Source of the DNA: Dromaius novaehollandiae | Taxonomy: Eukaryota; Chordata; Aves; Casuariiformes; Dromaiidae | Direction: 5' to 3' | Assembly: GCF_036370855.1 (NCBI RefSeq) | Contig: NC_088099.1 | Span: forward strand, 142,803,017 to 142,867,016 | DNA length: 64,000 nucleotides | Shown here: positions 53,101 to 63,718 of the stretch, piece by piece | How the letters are laid out: the number at the start of each line of letters is the position of its first letter | Numbering within the stretch: position 1 is the first letter of the stretch | Translations under genes and position numbers: made by a program | Notes under the pieces: generated by a model | What the model saw: only the letters and a program-made list of their open reading frames with translations | What the model was told of the DNA's origin: nothing | The model's database searches: none

Positions 53101-56100
53101 TGTTTATACAATATCTATTTCAAAGGGTGTGAACAAGCATTTGCAAAGTAATATCATCATTTTGATGTTCTCCCAGTTTTTCCTATCCCTTTGTTATTTT
53201 ATTGCAGAAATTACAGTTTATGAATTCTCTAGGCCAGTTGCCACTTCTTGTTTTTCTCTAAGTGCCAAGCAGCATTTGAAACAGTTACTGTGTTGTAATT
53301 TACTCACCACCATCACTACATTAGCAGGGAATTAGTTCCTTTGCATTGATAAGATTTGCTTGCCACTGGCAAGCGGATTGCTACAAAGAGGCCAGCTTGC
53401 CTTAAAGCAGGAGCAATGCAGCTGATGATTGCCCCAAGAAGATCCTACCACTTTGCTTACAGTGGATGAGGCAAGAGGTATTAGGAAGCCACATATTGGA
53501 TGCTCCCAACTTGGAGGACTGCAGTGGCAACAGCTAGGCAACCAGGGGAGAAGAGGGTGGAGGTGTTGTGGGTGGAGTCCTCTGACTCCCAGAATGACAC
53601 AACAGCTTTGGCTTATGGCTCTTGGAGCTTTTGACCACTGTATTTAAAAATACCTCCCATACAGTATGCCTGACAAAGTAGATGAATAATTACAGAGCAA
53701 CTTATTAACAAACAGAATAACTCTAAACAGGATTTTCCATAATGCTCCAGACCAACCATAGTCCTACCTGAAAATTCTGAAATCCTGAAATTTTGGTGTT
53801 TAATACTAGAGTACTCAAACCTCCTTTTTGTTCTCAGCTTACTATACCAAACATGATAAATTTACATGCATATAACAAAATACACTTGTGCAATTATAAC
53901 TTTTAAAATTATGAACAAAATTTCAAAGCAAGTTAAAAGTGATGACCTCTTCTGCTCCACCCTCCAAAGGGATTGTGACTTTATTAGTGTGTGCATATTC
54001 TCATGTCTCTCATTCTCCACAAATGCTCATTTTCTAGGTCACACTACTATTTCTAGGTTCAATACGAAATGAAGTCTACACTGCAGAATACTGCTCATTT
54101 CCAGAAATTACATGCGCCCAGATTCGAACGCAATAATCAGATGACTGAAGTATTTTCTACTTCAAAAACAGCCTTTATTGAAAAGATAGGCCACTGAAAG
54201 GCTCTGTGTTTATGCTAGTGTGATAACTAGCATTTGTTCAGATTTCAGTATTGTTCTTCTAATAATAAACTCTGCACATACATCTGGGAAGCTAACAATG
54301 AAGGAAGGTTCTTTAACCTTCCCTGCCCAAGATTTCCAGCTTCTGCAAAATGAGTACAAGAGTAGCTGAAACACATTACCTTAAAATCATGACAAAAAAA
54401 TAACTGATATTACTGGAAAATCCAGCTGCCTTTCAGAAGAGGCCAGGTTTGTTAAAAGTCCACACTCTACCTCTTCCTTCACAGTTTTTTGCCTGAGCCT
54501 ATAGCATTCAGCTTATTTTATCAGTGACATTTGCATTTAAAATAGCACCCAAGAAAAGGAGGCTCTGTACAGATCTAGCATTACATTCAGTAACAGCTAC
54601 ATACAGCAACCTGGGTTGGAAGTGATTTAAATTGTTGTAAATACATTAATAGTGGCATTTTCGAACTATTAAAATCTTTACCATCTTCTGACACTATTTT
54701 TAATCAATTATAGATATGCTCAGTCATTTCATTTAAAAAAGTCCTCATTAGGACAAGTCAAAGTTGTAAAGTCCTTGGACATTTGGCTATCTTGGTTTAT
54801 TTATTTTAATTGTAAGCACTTGCTAAGATGACAAATAAAATGAGTCAGCCTGGACATTTTGAGATTACTATAACACAAAAGCAGATTGCCCAAATAATTG
54901 ACCTTTCCTTCTTTACTATCTGCACGATATCTGGTTCATGTAAACAGCTTAGATTGCTTGAAACTGCAATTGCTTGAAACAACTGACAAGACAGTTCCTG
55001 CCATCTGTTCAAATATTAAAGTCGTCCATCTTTAAAACATCCTAATCTCTTTCCTTCTGTGACCCACAGGTTACACAAGAACGACTTTTAGTTTTAAAAT
55101 GTACTATCTTTTACTAAATGTCTTCCTCTTGTCGTAGAATAGGAGTGCTCCCCTTCATCTTTTCCCAACTTTTTTACATCATTCATTATTTTGTACTTAT
55201 GTAACATCTCACCATCTTATTTGTCTCTCGCCTAAACTTAAGGCTTCAAAACTCATGGACAGGACAAGCAGGCAAGGGAGCTAGTACTTCACAAGTTGTT
55301 CTCCTATTTCCCATTAAAGAAGGAAGAGCTCCAAACTCAGGGCAAAGCGTGAGCTGCTTTGCTGATGACTCACCAGGAACACAGCAGCTCTAGGAGCTAG
55401 TGCCTCCCCAGGGGCAAGGTGCCTCTATCAGCACCATCCTTCTCTTGGGAGTTACAGAGCTCTTAGCTTTCAACGCAGAGCCAGACAGATATTCAACCTG
55501 TCTCTGCACAGAACAATTGTTCCCACCTCAGCAGAAACCTAGCAGAAGCTATTGTATCTGCAGATGCAAGGAAGTTTTGATCAGTGTTAAGCTCCTATGG
55601 CAGGTTATACATGATGTGTATATATATATGTGTATATATATACACACACACATATATATACACACAAACATATATAGATGGCAGTATGTGTGTGTAACAT
55701 TCAGTTAGACTCAAACTTAGCTCACAAATGCTCAGACTACATCCTTTTAACTTCTAATTGCACAGCTACAGCACTGGCTGAGTTCATTTCTGCACTCACA
55801 TCTCAAATTAGCATTATCAACAATTTTTTTTTAAAGCAGTGAATGAAAATGAAACTTCAGCAAAAATTGTTGGTGCACAATGAGAGAAAGAAATACTGTT
55901 ATGCCAACAACATTCCTATTTGATGACTATTTTAAGTGCCATTATAGCATTCCAGCATATATTAGCCCACAGTCATTGCAAATAGTATATAACATACCAG
56001 AAGGATACTCAGTGTATCACAAGCCAAAATATCATACTTCAAGACGCAAAATTGTTAAGATAGTTATGGGACTCAAAAAAAAACTGATTGTGATCCAGCT

Positions 56101-59100
56101 TGTTAATACTTGCATGTGAATTATTGGTTTCTTGTTTTAAACAAATACATACATTCTTTAAGATGAGCAAGAATTTCGATGTTCATGTTTCATACATAAA
56201 TATGGCATCTAATTTGGATTTCACTGCAAAGGATTTCTGAAATTTTTATACTAGCTGCATAGATTATATCACTTAAGACAAGGTAGCTCATGAAGGATTT
56301 ATTTTCACACACGCACACACACACACACAAGCTTTTGAAATGCAGAGCAAGGCTCTCCAGTGATCTGTAGCAAATGCCTTATAAGTTACTTTGTTTCCTT
56401 CTGGCAAGGGGAAAAGAAAAAAAAAAAGTCACACAGACACAATGCAATAAATGAACATAAAGTTCTTATTATGAAAATGCTGTCAGGTCAGGCACTTTAT
56501 CAAGAATTACAACAGAGTGAGGATGACAGCCAGTTTGAACACAGAAGAGGGCTTTTTTAACTCTGCTTGGTTTAAATTCCAAGATTAACTCCATCAACTT
56601 AGCCAAGAGACTCAAAGAATGTGAACACTCACTGAACTCACAGTTCAGAGCTTCTCTTTCTCTATCTTCATCAATACTTACAGACTATTTATGTATTGTG
56701 TATCATTATCACTGCCACAGTCTTATATTAAAAAGAGATAAAAAAGAAGAAACATGTTACCTTCTTTAATGGAGTTGATTGTCTCATATCATACAACACA
56801 ATATTCCTGTCAGAAGCACAGCTTCCTAAAAGGTATGTCTTTAAAAAAAAAAAAAGTAGTCAATTAGTTCCCCTTTTCAATCCTCAAGTAAATACATTCA
56901 CAGTTCTTTGTGTACAGTTAATTATTCAACCCAAGCATTTTAAATAGCTTTTCCATTAAAATTCAGAATCCACCCAGTCCTCTCTACTCTACAAGTAACA
57001 AGTACCTCCTCATATACATTTCCCTCACCCACAAGCACAGCCCACCCAACAAGTATAAAGGAACTGCTGTAGAAGATAAGAGCAGATTCAGTTGTTTGCT
57101 GCAGAGGGCAAGAAGACTGTCAGAGGGAATTACAGTAGAGGACAAGATGAGAGCTCCACAGCCACACAACTACTACATTACGTGACTGAAGTACATGATA
57201 TGTATTGTTGTGGGGCAGAAAAGAGACTATCCTACATCTTTTTCCCCTCCCCCACTGAAAGAGGAAAAAAACCAAAGAAATATATGGTATCTATCAAAGC
57301 ATTATGACTGTAACAAAATTATATATATACACGCTCCTCTACATATTAAAACAAAAAGAAATTTACGTTTGGAAAAAGCCATTAAAGATAGTAGTAATAC
57401 AGTTTAGATCTAACACTGATCAAGAAAAATACTGATATTCCAATATATAACAGAAATATTACCTCAATGGGATTAAATTTTACACTGCTTATGCTATCAA
57501 AACCCCATGTCAGAGAACACATGGGGCTAGTCCTTTGTTCATCCCAGATGTCCACTTGATGGCCACAGGTGGCAAAAACAGCTTCTTTCCAGTGGTGATC
57601 AATTCCTGTATACACAGTCTTTAAAAGAAAGAAAAAAAAAATCAAATGTATACATAAATACGTATGTATGTTCTCTTACAGAAAAGATCAACAGATCATT
57701 GCATATTGAGTCTGCCATGGGTTTTTTTGTTCATATGACTGAAAACTGAGTCACCAGTGACCCTGGAAACTGAGTCTTATTAGATGCACCCTTATACAAT
57801 TGGCTAGTTTTCTACATGATCATTTAACATGCATGCATTGTAAATTTGTTAATCTACAACAGCGTCAGCATTAGAAACCAATTTACAGACAAAGTCATGG
57901 CTGATTTTATAGCAAACAGGAATTTTAAAAATAAAGTCAAAGTTTTGTATTGAATGGCTGTGAGGTATTCGCATGAAAACAAAATTATTTGATGCAGACC
58001 AAGTACTGACAACATGCAGCTTGAGAGGAATAGACCACAGAAAGATTTGACCAGTTCCCAGGAAAGGAATGATTGCTAGAGACAGATCTAAGCAGTTTCT
58101 GATGACATTTGAGGTATTTCTTTCTAGTTATTTGTAAACAAAATATAATAAAAAGCTGAAGATATTTTAAAAGTGCTATTATAAAATTTGATGCCATCAC
58201 CTTACAACCCATTACAACAACAACCTATTTCTATCCCCTCCACAAAGCTAAATAAGAATTGATTCAAAACAATTCAAAATAACAGACATGGGAAATCAAA
58301 ATTAAGGTTTTCTACCTTTCCAAGAATTGTATGAATCGGTTCTTCTTCTTCTCCATATTCTGGGCTCTCCATTTTCCATTGCTTCACAGTTTTGTCATCA
58401 CCAACCTGGAAATATTGGAGGAAGCATGTACAGATTTACATGAATTTATTCTGCTTATTTGAATTAATTTGCTTTACAACTAAGAACAGGCAATCTTTCA
58501 AAATAAAAAACAAAATGGTCTATACCAAAGTAGAGTGTTTCTCTCTTGCCTAATTCACTGTTCCGTTTTATACCTCTAAGCCAAACATCAGTTCTCTTCG
58601 TCATAACACTTTACTAGAAACTTAGAAGGTACACTCCAAAGATTTATTTTCAGGGTCTGAAACAGTCATGTCTGCACGCATTGCTCCAGCATCTTTGTAT
58701 CTGACTGTACTAAAACAAGTTCTGCTTGAATTGGATCTTCACATGCAGATTTTTTGTACTGAAGATTTATTTAAGATTTATTAAAACATTACCAAAAAAA
58801 AAAAATCTGATCTAGTTGTCACATTGGATCTTTTCCAGTCTTCAAAAGAGATACTTTCAGGGTTGAATAGTGAAAAGGTGAGATGAAAAGATGACTTTTT
58901 TTTAGACTACATTTTATGATTCTTAAATAAAGAATATCTTAACACTGCAAATCATCTTCTGGAAGTCATTTGGTGGGCATGTAAGCTGTCAAAAGGCACT
59001 TTCCACCTGAGTTGCTCCAGTTGCCTGCTCCTAATCCCAAGCTACCTCTCACACCATGCCAGCAGAAGTTTTTGCATGGCTGTGCCATGACCTGGATCAG

Positions 59101-62100
59101 AGAAACTGGATGTGGCTCAAAGAAAAGTTAGCTATACATGTTCAACTTCCTCTCCCGACAGCACCAGTTCTCCTTTTTCTTCCCCTCTCCCAATTTTCAG
59201 ACAGAGGGAATGTCAAAAGGGGATTCTAATTTGGTGTCATTTAGAATTTTCTGCTGCAACTTTCCCACACTATAACTAATGCCTTCATGACCTCATATCT
59301 ACTTCAGAAAAAAATAAATGTATAAGAGTTAACATAGCTCTTACATGCCTAGCACATAAGAAGCAAAACCTGAGGACTTTCTAATCTTCAAACACAATCG
59401 TTTTTACTGTATCATCTCAGAATTGTTTTAATGCAAAAAGGAAAACACACTATTTCCAAACAGTTTACCTGTAACTAAATCAGTTGCGGCTGATATAAAC
59501 TAATAAAGTTTTATTAACAGAATTTTATTGAATTTAATGACTCAGCTGGAATCACCTTAAATTAATTAGTTTATCTTTAATCACAGAGAATTCAAACACT
59601 TAGAAAAGTAACCATCTGCATGTCTTCCAATGAACACAGACTATCTACCTCTTTTGTATGAACTAGTTTACTCAAATTTTACTTAAATGACTACCCTTTA
59701 GCAATTATCTGGTGTTTATCCCTTCCATACTCTTCAATAACATAAGTATGATAGCACCAAAAAAATTTTCGTCAGAATTGACAGGTTCACATGACAAATT
59801 GAATAAATGCATTCAAATTCTAAAATAACTGAAATTTAAATATTCTACAGCAGAGATTACAGTAAGTTGCTCATTAAAAAACAGATGGTCAATAGATACT
59901 CTGTATTGTTAGACTGTACTAAGGAGACACATTATACTTACAGTAAAGAATGAGGTACCACAGAAACGAGCACAAATCCCTCGCACAAAGCCTTCATGGG
60001 CTTGTAAAGTACGAATGCACTGTCGTTTGGTCAAGTTCCAGATTTTAACCTGTTAAAAAAGGAAAAGTATTCTGGTGTTATTTAATTCAGTTTTCTACAG
60101 CCCAAAATTAAAGTTCATAATTCAGGCATCAGAGATCACTCACATTGTAACAAAATGCCACAGCTGGCTTGAACATTAGACAGATTTATGTTAAAACTGC
60201 ATAATTATCCCCTTAAGACAAACAAACAAAAAAAGATATAGCTCTTTGCTTCTTACTCCTTCCTCCCCCCAAACTGTACACTTACATTATTTTTGCATTC
60301 CCTTATTTCTGAAATAGAATTCTTGTTAAAAGACTGCAGCAATGTTAATTTTAGCAAAGATACCCCTTAAAGAAAAAGGCACAAGAAAATAACTTTTGGA
60401 ATTAATACCATGTTTTCACTCCAGCTGCTGTATTACATCCTAAATGTATGTCTACCTCTCACAGAGGTTTCTGTTTCAAAACATTTGGGCCTATTTAAAA
60501 TAAAGAAATGGAGAAGCTCAGTTCTGTATGTTCTATACACACTGGAAAGTAACCAGATACCCAGAAGATACATTTAAAACATAAAAATACTATCAAATGT
60601 ACAACAACATAAGGGTGAGGGAGAGCAGAGAAGACAAATGGCTTTGTTCTGCAATTGCCTCCACATAAAGTACCCTTCCTTGCTATTTATAATAATCTAA
60701 AATATAAAACAGATACACGTTTATCATTTTTAGTGAAGAAGCTAAACTATTATTCCACAAAGCTTTTGAAAGTGTGCCCCTTTCCCCTAGCTCATCTGAC
60801 TTTATGTAATCTTCTGAATCAGTAGCAGTTCAACTTCAATGGGGCTGGCAGGGGAGGGAGGAGGGTGCAAAAAGCTATAGGGACGGCAAGTTTTAACACT
60901 CATTGCTCTATGCCAAGAAACTGAATGTTACCTCCAGCTTACAGCTTTCCAGAAGTTCCTAAATTTGTGTAAACATTTGCACCCAGTTATGACAGCCCCT
61001 TCTCACTCCCTAACTCAGAGGAACTGTATAGTGAGAGCTGCTTCCTAAAGCTTTTTGACATTCTTTGCATGCTGGAAGGTCACAACATGCAGTTTGAGAA
61101 AGTGTCCCAAACTTCTGAGAGAAGTTATGGTATGACAGCTGAACAAAGACACAAAAGAAAGATAAAACCAGGGCATTAAAAAAAAAGGGGGGGGGGGAGG
61201 GGAAGAAAGGGACCTTGTTTGTGGTAGTTTGTAACTGCAGCTTACCTCTCCATCACAAGCTCCAGAAAGCACTGTAGATAAACTCTTCGGGTGTTTTGCC
61301 ATGCAATTAACTCCATCTCTATGGCCATCAAGTGAGCTAAGAAAGGGTTTTGCAAACACGCGTTCTAGCTTTGTTGCATTCAGAGCTCTTGTGTATTCCC
61401 GTGGAACCTCAAAAGGATGCAATACAGGATCGTAATTTCTTGGAACTGCAATAAGAGTAACACAGTCATTATAAGCCTGTTATATGTACTGTAGTTCAAG
61501 GTAAGCTGCATTCAGATGCTTTTCTGTTTTATTTTCCTTGCCACGGAAGAATTTTCTGCAACACTAAGATTTTTGCCATACCTACTGTTTAGAAATTGAT
61601 CTATGGGATCATTAGTATGATCGCTTGACAATCTCTAAGTTAATGAAATCTGGAATAACTTTAAAATTTTTCAGTGCCCTTTTTAAGAATATACTACTAA
61701 ACTAATGAAGGTATGAATGCACGCAGCAAACTGAAAATGATGGATATCTTGCCCTTCCTGAAATGGATATTAGAAAACAAAACAAAACAAAAAACCCAAC
61801 CTCTTGCTACCAAATTCCAGTATATGCAAAAAGATGTGCCTAAAAGGACAGGCACAGGGAGCTGCAACCTAGCTCTGTTTCTGTTCAGCCAGCAGCAAAA
61901 CAGCTCTGGCTCAGAAATGAGACTCATTAGCTTGGTACTTTGCTGGTGCTAGCTGCTTTTCCCAGAGATGGTTTACATTCAGTAAGCAAGGGTCTCTCTG
62001 CATCCATCTGTGTACCCATACCTAAAGATAAATTGAGAAAGAAGGCTGGAACTGACACTGTGTTTTATGCAAAAAGGTTGTCAGCAGAACAACTGACAAC

Positions 62101-63283
62101 AGTTAGATCAGTCATCGTGAATTAATGCTTATTTCAGTCTACTGATTTCCAAAGAATATTTATTGCAGGTTAAAGCCCCTAAAAATAAAATCTCTGAGAA
62201 AATGGTTGTATACGACGCATTTGATTTAAAAATCTACACACAAATCACACCTCAGCTATTGTCCTAGTAAGTAATTTTAGTCACCTTTTTCATGGTGTAA
62301 GTGCATCATCACAGTTAAACGATGAGGAAATGCACAGTTCACAGCATCACAGAATGGTTGAGGCTGGAAGGGACCTCTGGAGATCATCTAGTCCAACCCC
62401 CCTGCTCAAGCAGGGTCACCTAGGGCAGGCTGTCCAGGACCCTGTCCAGAAGGCTTTTGAGTATCTCCCGTACTATGAATAGCACCAGTTATGGTGCTAC
62501 TTCACACACAACAGAGCTGCCTACCTCTAATTCAATCAATTAACAAAGTATATGCAATTTCGAATACCACAGGTCTCTTCTGCTCAAAATACTATTTGAT
62601 TTAGTGATGCCAACAAGTCCAGAATCTTATACCTGCTCTGACAAAGGATCGTGAGTTTACAAACCTTATTCCTGAACTATTTCTACACTAAGTAGAAATT
62701 AAATCTCATTTCTATCATGTTATTGAGGTGAAACTGTGAGACTGTATAGAATCAGCTCTGACAGAATATAAATAGAATATCTCATATCATCGCATCTACC
62801 AGGCTAGAGCTGTTGCATCTGAAACGAACATCTAAAGTCTAATAACACCACTAATTAACTCCCGGACCCTCGGAGCCTGAGGTAACCGACGCCCGGCGCA
62901 GCGCGGCCGCACTTCTTCCGCGCCCCCTTCACGCAGCGCCCAACGGTTCCTCCCGCGGCGCCGGGCGCATGCGCAGAGCACCGTCCCCTCGCGCACGCCA
63001 AGCGGCCGTTACCGCCTCCTCGCCGGCCCGGCCCGGCGGCGGCCGAGGCACGACCAAGCTAAAGCGCTCGGGAGCCTCCGCAGGGCCACGACCCTCTGCC
63101 GAGGGGGCAGCCGAGCCGCGGCGTGTGGCCGGCGGGTGCTCGAGGCCCTTCCCACCCACTTCCCTCGGCCCTCCCGTGCCCGTGCCGGCGGCATGCGGGC
63201 CGAGCCTCCTCACCGCGCTGCAGGTCCAGCTTCGTCTCGCGGACATAATCATCGGGGTTCCGGCTCAGCACTTTGACCCGCAT
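38046..63283 (-). CDS. DCAF13: DCAF13 (SOF1/WDSOF1 homologue), complete coding region in 11 exons
   Basis: DDB1- and CUL4-associated factor 13, the vertebrate Sof1: a nucleolar WD40 protein of the small-subunit processome (U3 snoRNP, 18S rRNA processing) that also serves as a CUL4-DDB1 ubiquitin-ligase adaptor. Minus-strand exons: 63283-63214, 61445-61246, 60049-59942, 58405-58316, 57618-57463, 56838-56761, 52745-52663, 50919-50755, 47158-47023, 39130-38967, 38133-38046. They total 1338 nt, giving 445 residues plus TAA, the length of human DCAF13 as I remember it. All introns are GT-AG and every phase joins. WD-type strand ends include KIWNL (92-96), VKQWKM (133-138), VDIWDEQR (178-185), VLYDMR (222-227), LYSFDMR (263-269), IRIFPVD (306-312) and IRLWKA (349-354). 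The DMR motifs resemble DCAF-type W-D-x-R boxes. The basic C-terminal Sof1-like domain spans about 355-440. No stop or frame break was seen. An in-frame ATG 12 codons upstream (63319) has a poor context (T at -3), while the chosen ATG has A at -3. Confidence 0.97.
38967..39130 (-). CDS. DCAF13: DCAF13 coding exon 10
   Basis: Acceptor 'cccatatag', donor GTATGT; residues 363-416 of the Sof1-like domain: [35 protein letters not shown] and [12 protein letters not shown]. Confidence 0.97.
39131..47022 (-). other. DCAF13: DCAF13 intron 9 (7.9 kb), nothing recognised but a short duplication
   Basis: The largest DCAF13 intron. It is AT-rich, with a C-rich simple stretch near 40911-40926 and an exact 21-bp tandem duplication at 43983-44024. 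I see no exon, RNA gene or clear transposon in it. Confidence 0.7.
43983..44024. repeat. Perfect 21-bp tandem duplication
   Basis: CTGGACATTTATAAAATGAG plus C occurs twice head to tail without a mismatch in DCAF13 intron 9, indicating a recent replication slip. Confidence 0.9.
47023..47158 (-). CDS. DCAF13: DCAF13 coding exon 9
   Basis: Acceptor 'tttgctttag', donor GTAAGA. Split codon Arg317, then residues 318-362: [20 protein letters not shown], the last WD repeat ending [15 protein letters not shown]. Confidence 0.97.
48704..48720. repeat. Poly(A) run of 17
   Basis: A-homopolymer in DCAF13 intron 8, equal to a poly(T) tract on the transcribed sense strand. Confidence 0.85.
49359..49377. 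repeat. Poly(A) run of 19 followed by A/C-rich sequence
   Basis: Nineteen A then an A/C-rich low-complexity tract of about 40 bp in DCAF13 intron 8. It could be the tail of a lost retroposon, but no body is visible. Confidence 0.85.
49690..50440 (+). mobile_element. Ancient CR1-like LINE, reverse-transcriptase part
   Basis: The plus strand contains 'gataccagacagatttgata' followed by a reading of [18 protein letters not shown]. This parallels the CR1-type reverse-transcriptase segment A-F-D-x-V-x-H-x-x-L-L-x-K-L. It is followed by 'aacctggttaacaaagcatg', which sits where the next RT motif (W-x-x-N-W-L...R-x-Q-x-V) should be. The remainder to about 50440 looks like continuing decayed CR1. Reading frames are broken many times, so the copy is old. 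It lies antisense to DCAF13 in intron 8. Confidence 0.6.
50755..50919 (-). CDS. DCAF13: DCAF13 coding exon 8
   Basis: Acceptor 'tcttttaaag', donor GTGAGT. Finishes Asn262 and encodes 263-316 with LYSFDMR, the WD repeat [20 protein letters not shown] and [15 protein letters not shown]. Confidence 0.97.
52663..52745 (-). CDS. DCAF13: DCAF13 coding exon 7
   Basis: Acceptor 'tacctttcag', donor GTAAGT; 27 codons plus two bases (235-261): [20 protein letters not shown] then TAANEDY; the split codon gives Asn262. Confidence 0.96.
55614..55698. repeat. Compound (TA)n/(CA)n microsatellite
   Basis: Alternating TGTATATA and ACACACAC blocks over about 85 bp that form near-palindromes, so the tract could fold into hairpins. 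It lies in DCAF13 intron 6. Confidence 0.9.
56306..56329. repeat. (CA)n microsatellite
   Basis: About twelve CA units with one CG interruption in DCAF13 intron 6. Confidence 0.9.
56761..56838 (-). CDS. DCAF13: DCAF13 coding exon 6
   Basis: Acceptor after a T-rich tract ending AAAG, donor GTAACA; 26 whole codons (209-234): [20 protein letters not shown] then STPLKK. Contains a DMR box like those contacting DDB1 in DCAF proteins. Confidence 0.96.
57463..57618 (-). CDS. DCAF13: DCAF13 coding exon 5
   Basis: Acceptor 'cttttaaag', donor GTAATA; 52 whole codons (157-208) with [26 protein letters not shown] and [15 protein letters not shown]. Confidence 0.97.
58316..58405 (-). CDS. DCAF13: DCAF13 coding exon 4
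   Basis: Acceptor 'aatatttccag', donor GTAGAA; 30 whole codons (127-156) starting [12 protein letters not shown], then an acidic loop YGEEEEP and HTILGK. Confidence 0.96.
59942..60049 (-). CDS. DCAF13: DCAF13 coding exon 3
   Basis: Acceptor 'tttttaacag', donor GTAAGT; 36 whole codons (91-126). Completes the first WD repeat with VKIWNL and begins the next with [14 protein letters not shown]. Confidence 0.96.
61178..61204. repeat. Poly(A)-poly(G) low-complexity tract
   Basis: A run of A directly followed by a run of G and then G/A-rich sequence, about 40 bp from the exon 2 donor of DCAF13 on its intron side. Confidence 0.75.
61246..61445 (-). CDS. DCAF13: DCAF13 coding exon 2
   Basis: Acceptor 'cttattgcag', donor GTAAGC. 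Encodes residues 24-90, including [20 protein letters not shown] and the start of the first WD repeat ([22 protein letters not shown]). Confidence 0.97.
62345..62468 (-). mobile_element. CR1 LINE 3' end, short
   Basis: The plus strand begins 'cacagaatggttgaggctgg' and continues 'aagggacctctggagatcat', 'ctagtccaacccccctgctc' and 'aagcagggtcacctagggca', the reverse complement of the CR1 3' tail. It is only about 125 bp long and near consensus, so it is one of the younger CR1 pieces here. It lies in DCAF13 intron 1 in the same orientation as the gene. Confidence 0.93.
63214..63283 (-). CDS. DCAF13: DCAF13 coding exon 1
   Basis: Encodes residues 1-23 ([20 protein letters not shown] and LQR) plus the first base of codon 24. 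Donor GTGAGG at 63213. It lies in the CpG island. Confidence 0.96.
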
Positions 63284-63540
63284 CCTCCCGGCCGGCTGGC
63301 CGCCGCCGCCGCCGCACATGCACCCGCTGCTGCCGCTGCCGCTCCGCCGGACCGGGGGGGAGGGGGGCGGCCTCCTCCCACAGGAGCGGATGCGCCGGCC
63401 GGGAGGTTCCCGGCGGAGTCTCGCGAGACTTCGTCCCCTCGGCGGCGCCCGTGCGCGCGCGCAGCGGGGCAGGCGCGGCGCTCAGCCCGCGGCGGGTGGG
63501 AGGGCGGCCCGCTCCCTGCCGCGCGCCGCAGCCGTTGGCG
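63284..63540. promoter_or_regulatory. Bidirectional promoter, DCAF13 (-) and SLC25A32 (+)
   Basis: Only 257 bp separates the two divergent start codons, so both 5' UTRs and the core promoters must lie in this interval, unless further upstream non-coding exons exist. No TATA box is seen. GC boxes (GGGGGCGG type, for example 63363-63370) and a central TCTCGCGAGA palindrome are present. Head-to-head pairing of these two genes is also known in mammals. Confidence 0.88.
63417..63430. promoter_or_regulatory. AGTCTCGCGAGACT palindrome (CGCG element)
   Basis: A perfect 14-bp palindrome whose core TCTCGCGAGA (63419-63428) is the known CpG-island promoter element bound by BANP (earlier ascribed to ZBTB33/Kaiso). 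It lies 136 bp from the DCAF13 start codon and 113 bp from the SLC25A32 start codon, and as a palindrome it can serve both directions. Confidence 0.8.
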
Positions 63541-63718
63541 ATGAGCGCGGCGCCGGGCGCGCAGGGGCCCGTGTGCGCCGTGGGGGCGCCGGCGGCGCCG
63601 CCCGTGCGCTCCCTCTTCCGCCACGTGCGGCTGGAGAACCTGGCGGCGGGGCTGAGCGGCGGCGTCATCTCCACCCTGGTGCTGCACCCGCTAGACCTCG
63701 TCAAGATCCGCTTCGCAG
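63541..63718 (+). CDS. SLC25A32: SLC25A32 first coding exon (mitochondrial folate/FAD carrier, N-terminus)
   Basis: Encodes residues 1-59 plus one base of codon 60. After a variable alanine/proline-rich leader ([10 protein letters not shown]...) comes [20 protein letters not shown], then the end of the first transmembrane helix with the mitochondrial-carrier signature P-x-D-x-x-K at residues 50-55 (PLDLVK), ending KIRFA. These are the hallmarks of SLC25A32, the inner-membrane carrier that brings folate (and, by later work, FAD) into mitochondria. The donor GTGAGG at 63719 leaves phase 1, which fits the next family residue (Val). The ATG at 63541 follows GTTGGCG, with G at -3. The other five membrane segments lie right of the window. 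Confidence 0.95.

Larger units (their letters stand above)
52746..56760 (-). other. DCAF13: DCAF13 intron 6 (4.0 kb)
   Basis: AT-rich intron. A GC-richer patch at about 53340-53640 stands out, but I cannot assign it to any gene or repeat. Microsatellites at 55614-55698 and 56306-56329 are listed separately. Confidence 0.7.

Noticed and set aside
54110-54135. Minus-strand GTTCGAATC resembling a tRNA B box
   Set aside because: No A box at the right distance, no acceptor stem pairing and no T-arm closure were found.
55614-55698. Near-palindromic TA/CA region considered as a functional hairpin
   Set aside because: Fully explained as a compound microsatellite.
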